Assembly: GCA_045602655.1 (NCBI GenBank)
Contig: JAZSBY010000077.1
Span: 1-12,452, forward strand
Direction of reading: 5' to 3'
From: Fimenecus sp045602655
GTDB lineage: Bacteria > Bacillota > Clostridia > Oscillospirales > Acutalibacteraceae
Length of the DNA: 12,452 bases
The translations under genes were made by a program, and so were the position numbers. The notes beneath the pieces were generated by a model. The model saw only the letters and a program-made list of their open reading frames with translations, had not been told where the DNA came from and did not search any database. Of the stretch, positions 6,847-12,452 are shown piece after piece. Numbering within the stretch: the first letter of the stretch is position 1; each line of letters opens with the position of its first letter.

Positions 6847-7959
6847 ATGGGAATTTTCAAAAAAATCAATTTTGGTCTTACAAAGACAAGAAACAAAATG
6901 GCAGGAGCTATTGACGATATGCTTGATAGCTTTGATGAAATTACTGACAACCTTTACACAGAACTTGAAGAAATTCTTGTAATGGGTGATGTTGGTGTTA
7001 CAACTGCTGTTGAAATTACAGAAAGACTCCGTGACGAAGCAGCAAAGGGCAAAATCAGGGATGCTAACGAAATTCGTCAGAAGATTAAAGAAATCGTTGC
7101 CGAAATGCTTTATGGCGGAGAAGATATGGGACTTATTACTGTTCCGTCAATCATTCTTGTAATCGGCGTAAATGGTGTTGGTAAAACAACAACAATCGGT
7201 AAAATGGCGGCTATGTATAAAGCACAAGGCAAAAAAGTTATATTAGGTGCTGCCGACACATTCCGTGCGGCTGCTATTGACCAGTTGCAAATCTGGGCAG
7301 ACCGTTCAGGTGTTGATATTATCAAACATAAAGAGGGTGCTGACCCTGCGGCAGTTGTATATGATACAATCAACGCTGCAAAGGCAAGGGACCACGAAAT
7401 TATCATTATTGATACAGCAGGTCGTCTTCACAACAAGAAAAACCTTATGGACGAGCTTAATAAGATTTATAGGGTTATTGACCGTGAACTTCCTTATTCT
7501 GACCGTGAGGTTTTGTTGGTGCTTGATGCAACAACAGGTCAGAATGCAGTAAATCAGGCTCGCGAATTCAAGTCAGTTGCCGATATTACAGGTATTGTTC
7601 TTACAAAGCTTGACGGTACTGCCCGTGGTGGTGTTGTGTTGGCAATTAAGAACGAGCTTGGAATTCCTGTTAAATTTATTGGTGTTGGTGAACAGATTGA
7701 TGACCTTCAACCATTTAAGCCATTGGCATTTGCTGACGGATTATTTGACAGAATCGACTATAAGGATGAGGAAGATGAATTTATCCCTATTGCCGAAGAG
7801 GTTGCGGAAGAGCCCGGAGAAGAAGTAACAGAAGAAGTTGTTGAAGATATAGTTGAGGATGTTGCAGAGCCTGAGGATGAGGAAGAACCACAGGAAGAAG
7901 AGCAACCTAAAAAGAAAGAAAAGAGGGGATTCTTTGGACTTTTTAATCGCCACTCATAA
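6847..7959 (+). CDS. ftsY: Signal recognition particle receptor FtsY, with an acidic C-terminal tail
   Basis: FtsY is the membrane-associated SRP receptor GTPase that docks Ffh-ribosome complexes at the translocon. From ATG 6847 it has 370 residues. The N domain (about 1-95) begins with an amphipathic segment, MGIFKKINFGLTKTR. The G domain has GVNGVGKTTT (107-116), AADTFRAAAIDQL, DTAGR (189-193), TKLDGTARGG (253 onward) and FIGVGEQIDDLQPF. GVNGVGKTTT and DTAGRLHNKKNLMDEL point to FtsY rather than Ffh. The NG core ends near residue 303. A 67-residue tail follows that is unusual: 27 of its first 50 residues are Asp or Glu, then come KKKEKR and GFFGLFNRHS. Its 3' end overlaps rdgB by 26 bp in another frame. 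An in-frame ATG at 6712 would add 45 residues translated from the upstream repeat and is rejected. Confidence 0.97.
   Translation: MGIFKKINFGLTKTRNKMAGAIDDMLDSFDEITDNLYTELEEILVMGDVGVTTAVEITERLRDEAAKGKIRDANEIRQKIKEIVAEMLYGGEDMGLITVPSIILVIGVNGVGKTTTIGKMAAMYKAQGKKVILGAADTFRAAAIDQLQIWADRSGVDIIKHKEGADPAAVVYDTINAAKARDHEIIIIDTAGRLHNKKNLMDELNKIYRVIDRELPYSDREVLLVLDATTGQNAVNQAREFKSVADITGIVLTKLDGTARGGVVLAIKNELGIPVKFIGVGEQIDDLQPFKPLAFADGLFDRIDYKDEEDEFIPIAEEVAEEPGEEVTEEVVEDIVEDVAEPEDEEEPQEEEQPKKKEKRGFFGLFNRHS
7923..7929 (+). promoter_or_regulatory. Ribosome binding site for the TTG start of rdgB, inside ftsY
   Basis: GAGGGGA lies within the ftsY coding region, 4 nt before TTG 7934; its GAGG core ends 7 nt before the TTG. 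It supports the TTG as start codon, in place of ATG 7961 (which would lose the conserved ATHN motif) or ATG 7853 (which would add 27 residues translated from ftsY in another frame). The same bases encode K-R-G in the FtsY tail. Confidence 0.7.
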
Positions 7960-8521
7960 TATGAAAAAGCAGGCAGAATTACAAAGAATTCTTGCTCCTT
8001 TAGGAATAAATGTGCTTACTGCTGAAATGGCAGGAATAAGCCTTTCAGATGTTGACGAAACCGGCACAACATTTGAAGAAAACGCATTTTTAAAAGCTGA
8101 TAGTGGGTGCAAAGAAAGCGGAATGGTTTGTGTAGCAGACGATTCAGGACTGATGGTTGACTATCTTGACGGTGCTCCGGGAGTTTATTCAGCCCGTTTC
8201 GGTGGCGAACACGGAAACGATGCAAAGAACAATGAAAAACTTTTAGGACTTATGAAGGATGTACCGGATGAAGACAGAACAGCACGATTTGTAAGTTGTG
8301 TTTGTTGCTGTTTCCCTGATGGAAGAAGCTTTACAGTTCGTGGCACCTGTGAGGGCGTAATTGCTCACGAAGTACATGGTAACGGTGGCTTTGGCTACGA
8401 CCCGGTATTCCTTGTAGGGGACAGGACATTCGGTGAGCTTTCTGCAGAAGAAAAAGACAAAGTTAGTCACCGTGGAAATGCCCTCCGCAAATTTGTAGAA
8501 GAATTACCGAAATATTTATAA
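7934..8521 (+). CDS. rdgB: RdgB/HAM1-type XTP/dITP diphosphatase, TTG start
   Basis: This enzyme hydrolyses non-canonical purine nucleoside triphosphates (dITP, XTP and similar) to the monophosphate plus pyrophosphate, keeping deaminated bases out of DNA and RNA. From TTG 7934 it has 195 residues, a usual length. Family hallmarks in order: IATHNMKK (5-12; the ATxNxxK nucleotide-binding motif), VADDSGL (D69, D70), YSARFGGEHG, GGFGYDPVF (152-159), and SHRGNAL (178 onward) near the C-terminus. The start must lie upstream of the ATHN motif. TTG is the only plausible start codon close to it, and it has a good ribosome binding site. The first nine codons are read out of frame with the end of ftsY, so translation is probably coupled. 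The next gene follows after a 56-bp gap holding a small palindrome. Confidence 0.95.
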   Translation: MDFLIATHNMKKQAELQRILAPLGINVLTAEMAGISLSDVDETGTTFEENAFLKADSGCKESGMVCVADDSGLMVDYLDGAPGVYSARFGGEHGNDAKNNEKLLGLMKDVPDEDRTARFVSCVCCCFPDGRSFTVRGTCEGVIAHEVHGNGGFGYDPVFLVGDRTFGELSAEEKDKVSHRGNALRKFVEELPKYL

Positions 8522-8537
8522 TAAACAACGCGTAGTG

Positions 8538-8555
8538 GCAGGCTTCCACGCCTGC
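8538..8555 (+). repeat. Small palindrome between rdgB and yhbY
   Basis: GCAGGC (8538-8543) and GCCTGC (8550-8555) form a perfect 6-bp stem around TTCCAC. A competing pairing, GTGG (8535-8538) with CCAC (8546-8549), uses part of the same bases. No run of T follows, so it does not look like an intrinsic terminator. The short GTAGTGGCAGG-type palindrome resembles small REP-like repeats that I recall as frequent between genes in gut Clostridia; a genome-wide count would be needed to call it a repeat family. Confidence 0.45.
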
Positions 8556-8577
8556 GAAATGATATAGGAGAAAACAA

Positions 8578-8880
8578 ATGACAAGTAAAGAAAGAGCATA
8601 TTGGAGAGGTCAGGCAAATTCACTTCCTGCATTGTTCCAAGTTGGTAAAGGTGGCATTTCCGATGCCCTTATCAAACAAACTGATGATGCACTTAAAGCG
8701 AGAGAACTTATTAAAATAAAAGTTCTTTTAGAAACAAGCCCTGAAAAACCAAAGGAAATTGCACAAAAGCTCAGTGAGGCAACAAACAGCGATTGTGTTG
8801 GTGTTATCGGCGGCAGTATGATATTTTACAGATATAATCCCGAACTCCACAAGGACGAGAAAAAGAAGGGAAGAAAATAA
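8578..8880 (+). CDS. yhbY: YhbY/YqeI-family (CRM domain) RNA-binding protein
   Basis: This 100-residue single-domain protein belongs to the CRS1/YhbY (CRM) family, whose bacterial members associate with pre-50S ribosomal particles. The family pattern is clear: RGQANSLPALFQVGKGGIS near the start with the GKGG RNA-binding loop (23-26), then RELIKIKVL, and GVIGGSMIFYRYN at the last strand. The C-terminus is Lys-rich (KDEKKKGRK). ATG 8578 has AGGAG at 8566-8570 with 7 nt spacing. The TAA stop overlaps the nadD ATG by one base. In B. subtilis the same genes are yqeI-nadD-yqeK-yqeL (rsfS), an order kept here apart from the insertion before rsfS. Confidence 0.95.
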   Translation: MTSKERAYWRGQANSLPALFQVGKGGISDALIKQTDDALKARELIKIKVLLETSPEKPKEIAQKLSEATNSDCVGVIGGSMIFYRYNPELHKDEKKKGRK

Positions 8881-9509
8881 TGAAAATAGGTATTTTTGGC
8901 GGGACATTCAACCCACCTCACAAGGGACATTCGCGAATGGTTGAAAGAATGGCAGAGGAACTTGAACTTGATAAAGTAATTATTATTCCTAACAAAGTTC
9001 CTACACATAAGCGTTGTGATGATTTAGCAGACAACCGTGACCGTCTTGCTATGTGTAGAATTGCGTTCAACCACCCAAAATATGAAATCAGCACAATGGA
9101 AATGGATAGAGAAACAGACAGTTATACTATCTACACTGTTGAAGATTTAAGAAAGAGATATCCAAATGACGACCTTTATCTTATTATCGGGTCAGATATG
9201 TTTCTTATTTTCCACAAGTGGTACAAACATAAGGAACTGCTTGAACAATGCAAAATCTGTGTAGCATCCCGTGACAATGCAGAAAATATTCAGAAACTTC
9301 GTGCTTATGCCTTTGAACAGTTGGGTGATTATATTCCACAGCTTGACGGTAAAAATGTACATATTTCACTTTTGGATGCTTACGAGGTAAGTTCAAGCGA
9401 AATCAGGGAAAGAATAGATAGTGAAAAGAGTCTTTACGGACTTGTTGACCCTGAAATTATTGAATATATGGAGAGTCACAAATTGTATGGATACGGAAAG
9501 AAACGCTGA
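8880..9509 (+). CDS. nadD: Nicotinate-nucleotide adenylyltransferase NadD
   Basis: NadD joins nicotinate mononucleotide and ATP to give nicotinate adenine dinucleotide, a step shared by de novo and salvage NAD synthesis. The 209-residue protein has the nucleotidyltransferase motif GIFGGTFNPPHKGH (4-17) with H14 and H17 of the HxGH signature, then LIIGSDMF and HKWYKHKELLEQC. The C-terminal VSSSEIRERI (S171-S173, R176) corresponds to the ISSTxIR ATP-binding motif. The start shares one base with the yhbY stop (TAATG), with AAGGGAAG just upstream as ribosome binding site. The 3' end overlaps yqeK by 23 bp, consistent with coupled translation. Confidence 0.96.
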   Translation: MKIGIFGGTFNPPHKGHSRMVERMAEELELDKVIIIPNKVPTHKRCDDLADNRDRLAMCRIAFNHPKYEISTMEMDRETDSYTIYTVEDLRKRYPNDDLYLIIGSDMFLIFHKWYKHKELLEQCKICVASRDNAENIQKLRAYAFEQLGDYIPQLDGKNVHISLLDAYEVSSSEIRERIDSEKSLYGLVDPEIIEYMESHKLYGYGKKR

Positions 9510-10059
9510 ATTTCTTGAGATTTTGAAAACGCGATTGACTCCGCAGAGATTATATCACTCCATCTGTGTTGCAGAAAAAGCACAGCATCTTGCTGATGCT
9601 TTCGGTGGTGACAGGGAAAAAGCATATACGGCGGGACTAATCCACGATATTATGAGATATGAACCTGCAGAAAAAATGATTGAAATGATTGAAAGCGACG
9701 GTCAGACTCTTACTGAAAGCGAAAAGAATATAACTGTTACATTACACGCAGTTGCAGGTGAGGTTTATCTTCGAAAAGTGCTTAATGTGACAGATAAAGA
9801 CATTCTGTCAGCAGTCCGTTATCACACAACGGGTAGGGAAGAAATGTCACTTCTTGAAAAAATCATTTATGTTGCAGATTTGACATCCGATGACCGTGAA
9901 TATCCCGATGTAAAAGAAGTGAGAGAAATGGCGGAAAGCAGTCTTGACAAAACTTGTCTTCGCGGACTCTCATTTACCATTGAAGATAATGCAAGAAAAT
10001 GCAGACCAATCCATATTGACACAGTTAAGGCTTATAACTATCTTATAAGTAACCACTGA
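9487..10059 (+). CDS. yqeK: YqeK-type HD-domain phosphohydrolase (symmetrical Ap4A hydrolase family)
   Basis: YqeK proteins are metal-dependent HD-domain enzymes; characterised members split diadenosine tetraphosphate symmetrically into two ADP. From ATG 9487 there are 190 residues. The likely metal-binding set is complete: H24 (YHSICVA), H53-D54 (GLIHDIMRY), H87 (LHAVAGE), H113 (YHTTGRE) and D131 (YVADLTSDDR). After the HD pair the protein has IMRY, where I would expect a lysine-containing HDxxK; R57 is a conservative change. An open frame reaches back to 9421, but those 22 residues are nadD read in another frame. ATG 9487 has GGAGAG at 9470-9475, 11 nt away, which is rather long and leaves a slight doubt about the start. 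The last three codons and the stop lie inside the left terminal repeat of the element that follows. Confidence 0.92.
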   Translation: MDTERNAEFLEILKTRLTPQRLYHSICVAEKAQHLADAFGGDREKAYTAGLIHDIMRYEPAEKMIEMIESDGQTLTESEKNITVTLHAVAGEVYLRKVLNVTDKDILSAVRYHTTGREEMSLLEKIIYVADLTSDDREYPDVKEVREMAESSLDKTCLRGLSFTIEDNARKCRPIHIDTVKAYNYLISNH

Positions 10060-10210
10060 TTAAACCAAAGTCACAATTCTCAGCGGCTACTTTTCCGTCA
10101 TAACTCGTCCAAAATACTCGTTAATACACAAAGTATTGCCTGTGTTTTTTGACGGTTCTGACAAAAAATTATCTCGCTGATAATCGCAACTCGATTTAAT
10201 CAGCGGTTAC
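10049..10210. mobile_element. MITE-like inverted-repeat element between yqeK and rsfS
   Basis: The element is bounded by 16-bp terminal inverted repeats matching at 15 of 16 positions: 10049-10064 (GTAACCACTGATTAAA) and 10195-10210 (TTTAATCAGCGGTTAC). The imperfect complementarity extends inward to arms of about 37 bp (10049-10085 and 10175-10210). Each end can also fold locally: CGCTGAT/ATCAGCG (10175-10181 with 10199-10205) on the right, and a matching but imperfect pairing on the left (10049-10059 with 10080-10090). The centre has its own nested stem: CCGTCA/TGACGG (10095-10100 with 10150-10155) enclosing AATACT/AGTATT (10113-10118 with 10132-10137). It has no coding capacity. I cannot see a target-site duplication. 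It could be a non-autonomous transposable element or a vertically kept structured RNA element; size and symmetry favour the first. Confidence 0.6.
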
Positions 10211-10227
10211 CAGAAAGGATAAAATAG

Positions 10228-10581
10228 ATGGAAAGAACAGAACTTATGAGAAATATTGTTGCCACTCTTGACAGCAAGAAGGCAACTGATATAAAATCAC
10301 TTGAAATAACAGAATTAACATCCGTTGCGGATTATTTCGTAATTGCAACCGGTACTTCAGGCACACATATCCGTGCTTTGTCCGACGAAGTTCAGGATGC
10401 ACTCACAAAACAGGGTGTTGAACCAAGAAATGTTGAAGGTAAATCAACCGGTTGGATTCTCCTTGACTACGGCACAGTTGTTGTTCATGTTTTCACTCCT
10501 GACCAAAGAGAACTTTACAGTTTAGAGCATCTTTGGGGTGATGCGAAACAGGTTGACATCAGTGATTTAATCACGGACTAA
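10228..10581 (+). CDS. rsfS: Ribosomal silencing factor RsfS (YbeB/Iojap family)
   Basis: RsfS binds ribosomal protein uL14 on the 50S subunit and blocks subunit joining when nutrients are scarce. The 117-residue length is typical. The family pattern is clear: DIKSLEITELTSVADYFVIATGTS in the first half, and STGWILLDYGTVVVHVFTPDQRELYSLEHLWGDA in the second. ATG 10228 has GAAAGGA at 10213-10219 with 8 nt spacing. This site starts three bases beyond the right end of the preceding element, so the element leaves the ribosome binding site intact. The yqeK-rsfS neighbourhood is the normal Firmicutes one, although the two are usually closer or separated by a gene rather than by a repeat. Confidence 0.97.
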   Translation: MERTELMRNIVATLDSKKATDIKSLEITELTSVADYFVIATGTSGTHIRALSDEVQDALTKQGVEPRNVEGKSTGWILLDYGTVVVHVFTPDQRELYSLEHLWGDAKQVDISDLITD

Positions 10582-10616
10582 AATAGTAAAAATATCTTTT
10601 AAAGAAGGTTATATAT

Positions 10617-12452
10617 ATGAATTACGATTTTAAAGCCACCGAATTAAAGTGGCAACAGAAATGGGAAGAGGCAAAGGTTTTTGAGGCTCAGGACAATTCT
10701 GAAAAGCCAAAATTTTATGGTCTTGTTGAGTTCCCATACCCATCAGGTGCAGGAATGCACGTTGGCCACATCAAGGCATATTCAGGTCTTGAGGTAGTAT
10801 CAAGAAAAAGAAGACTTGAGGGCTACAATGTTCTTTTCCCAATCGGTTTTGATGCTTATGGTCTTCCAACAGAAAACTATGCTATTAAAACAGGCATCCA
10901 CCCAAGAAAAGTAACTGATATGAACATTGAAAAGTTCACAAGTCAGTTAAAAAGAGTTGGTTTCTCATTTGACTATTCAAGAGTAGTTGATACAACTGAC
11001 GATAAATATTATAAGTGGACACAGTGGATTTTCCTTAAAATGTTTGAAAACGGACTTGCTTTCCGTGATAAGACTCTCGTTAACTACTGCCCATCTTGTA
11101 AAGTTGTTCTTTCAAATGAGGACTCACAGGGTGGCAAGTGTGACATCTGCCACAGCGATGTTGTGCAGAAATCAAAGGATGTTTGGTACTTAAGAATCAC
11201 AGAGTATGCTGACAAGCTCCTTGAAGGACTTCAGGATGTTGATTATCTTCCAAATATCAAGCTTCAGCAGGTTAACTGGATTGGTAAATCCCGTGGTGCG
11301 TTTGTTAACTTCAATCTTAATGAAATTCCTGAAGAATTGAAAATTTATACAACTCGTCCTGACACACTTTTCGGCGTAACATTTATGGTTATGGCTCCCG
11401 AACATCCAATCATCGACAAATATGCTGATAAGATTTCTAATATGGACGAAATTCTTGCATATCGTACAGAATGTGCAAAGAAAACAGAGTTTGAACGCAC
11501 ACAGCTTGTAAAGGATAAGACAGGCGTTAAGATTGCAGGAATTACTGCAAAGAATCCGGTAAACGGTAAGGATATCCCAATTTACATATCTGACTATGTT
11601 ATGATGGGATACGGTACAGGTGCCATTATGGCTGTTCCTGCACACGACGACCGTGACTATGACTTTGCAAAGAAATTCGGTATTGACATTATCGAGGTTA
11701 TCAAAGGTGGTAACATTGAGGAATCTGCTTATGCAGGTGACGGCGAAATGGTTAACTCTGATTTCCTTAACGGTATTGATAACAAGAAGGATTCAATCGC
11801 AAAGATGATTGATTTCTTGCAGGAAAAAGGCATCGGTGAAGGCGGCGTTCAGTACAAGATGAAGGACTGGGCATTCAACCGTCAGCGTTATTGGGGTGAG
11901 CCGATTCCGATTGTTCACTGTGAAAAATGCGGTATGGTTGCAGTTCCTTATGAAGAACTCCCATTAAGACTTCCTGATGTTGAAAACTTTGCTCCCGGTA
12001 CAGATGGTGAAAGTCCACTTGCAAAGATTGAGTCTTACGTAAACTGCATGTGTCCGAAATGTGGTGGCGATGCAAAGAGAGAAACTGACACTATGCCACA
12101 GTGGGCAGGTTCATCATGGTATTTCTTAAGATACATTGACCCTCACAATGACGAATGTCTTGCTGATATGGACAAGCACAACTACTGGATGCCGGTTGAC
12201 TGGTATAACGGTGGTATGGAACACGTTACACGTCACTTAATTTATTCTCGTTTCTGGCACAAGTTCCTTTATGACATCGGTGCAGTGCCGTGTGAAGAAC
12301 CATATGCAAAGAGAACTGCACAGGGACTTATTTTAGGTCCTGATGGTGTTAAAATGAGTAAATCTCGCGGTAATGTTATTGACCCTAACGAAGTTGTTGA
12401 TGTCTTCGGCGCTGATGTTCTTCGTACTTATGTACTCTTTATGGGTGATTAT
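10617..12452 (+). CDS. leuS: Leucyl-tRNA synthetase (5' part, truncated by the window edge)
   Basis: This class I synthetase charges tRNA-Leu and edits mischarged products. The frame is open from ATG 10617 through 612 codons to the end of the window. HIGH appears as HVGH (48-51), in PYPSGAGMHVGH. A first zinc site has CPSC (158-161) and CDIC (175-178); a second has C435/C438 and C477/C479/C482. The CP1 editing domain has TTRPDTLFG (245-253) and GTGAIMAVPAHDDRDYDF (333-350). Later come WAGSSWYFLRY, the LeuRS-typical GGMEHVTRHLIYSRFWHKFLYDIGAVP, and KMSKS (579-583). The anticodon-binding and C-terminal domains lie outside the window. The ribosome binding site is AAGAAGG (10602-10608). Only 35 bp separate it from rsfS, so there is no room for a T-box leader, and it is probably expressed from the upstream operon. 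Confidence 0.97.
   Translation, partial: MNYDFKATELKWQQKWEEAKVFEAQDNSEKPKFYGLVEFPYPSGAGMHVGHIKAYSGLEVVSRKRRLEGYNVLFPIGFDAYGLPTENYAIKTGIHPRKVTDMNIEKFTSQLKRVGFSFDYSRVVDTTDDKYYKWTQWIFLKMFENGLAFRDKTLVNYCPSCKVVLSNEDSQGGKCDICHSDVVQKSKDVWYLRITEYADKLLEGLQDVDYLPNIKLQQVNWIGKSRGAFVNFNLNEIPEELKIYTTRPDTLFGVTFMVMAPEHPIIDKYADKISNMDEILAYRTECAKKTEFERTQLVKDKTGVKIAGITAKNPVNGKDIPIYISDYVMMGYGTGAIMAVPAHDDRDYDFAKKFGIDIIEVIKGGNIEESAYAGDGEMVNSDFLNGIDNKKDSIAKMIDFLQEKGIGEGGVQYKMKDWAFNRQRYWGEPIPIVHCEKCGMVAVPYEELPLRLPDVENFAPGTDGESPLAKIESYVNCMCPKCGGDAKRETDTMPQWAGSSWYFLRYIDPHNDECLADMDKHNYWMPVDWYNGGMEHVTRHLIYSRFWHKFLYDIGAVPCEEPYAKRTAQGLILGPDGVKMSKSRGNVIDPNEVVDVFGADVLRTYVLFMGDY

Noticed and set aside
7853..7933. ATG 7853 as the start of rdgB
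   Set aside because: It would add 27 Lys/Arg-rich residues that are ftsY read in another frame and are absent from the family. TTG 7934 has a ribosome binding site at the right place.
9421..9486. ATG 9421 as the start of yqeK
   Set aside because: The added 22 residues are nadD in another frame, and the family begins close to ATG 9487.
10158..10184. Possible promoter in the element before rsfS (CTGACA at 10158-10163, GATAAT at 10179-10184)
   Set aside because: The 15-bp spacing is short, and both hexamers fall inside AT-rich repeat sequence where such matches arise by chance. It is not strong enough to list as a feature.
11190..11645. 151-codon open frame on the minus strand inside leuS
   Set aside because: It lies entirely opposite a clear LeuRS coding region, is rich in Cys, Asn and Phe in an irregular pattern, and shows no recognisable motif.

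Overview
This window is a dense run of housekeeping genes, all on the + strand, from a low- to mid-GC Gram-positive bacterium. It is most likely a member of the Clostridia, and the short GC-rich palindromic repeats suggest a gut Oscillospirales/Ruminococcaceae-type lineage. The evidence is the Firmicutes gene order (topA-trmFO; rnc-radical SAM-smc-ftsY; yhbY-nadD-yqeK-rsfS-leuS), AG-rich Shine-Dalgarno sequences, and UGA used as an ordinary stop. No species can be named from the sequence alone.

Layout. Positions 1-75 are the 3' end of a gene, probably topA. It runs without a gap into trmFO (76-1404), rnc (1397-2062), an Elp3-like radical SAM gene (2059-3060) and smc (3057-6626), joined by abutting or overlapping stop/start codons. 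A 220-bp gap follows, holding a cluster of GC-rich stem-loops. Next come ftsY (true start 6847) and rdgB (TTG start 7934), which overlap by 26 bp in different frames. A 56-bp gap with a small palindrome leads to the coupled block yhbY (8578-8880), nadD (8880-9509) and yqeK (9487-10059). A 162-bp MITE-like element with 16-bp terminal inverted repeats then spans the yqeK stop codon. It is followed by rsfS (10228-10581) and leuS (10617 to the window edge, incomplete).

The genes serve information processing and cell maintenance: tRNA methylation, dsRNA cleavage, chromosome condensation, SRP-dependent membrane targeting, nucleotide-pool cleaning, ribosome assembly and silencing, NAD synthesis, Ap4A breakdown and leucyl-tRNA charging. 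I see no defence, phage, CRISPR, tRNA, rRNA or transposase gene, and no stretch over 300 bp without a gene. I do not see an undescribed multi-gene system here.

The points most worth a second look are: an FtsY that carries an acidic, A-domain-like tail at its C-terminus, ending in a basic-aromatic motif resembling the N-terminal motif of E. coli FtsY; the dual-coding ftsY/rdgB junction with a TTG start; the inverted-repeat element whose left end encodes the last three codons and the stop of yqeK; and the fact that every gap over 50 bp holds a palindromic element, so these elements separate translationally coupled gene blocks.
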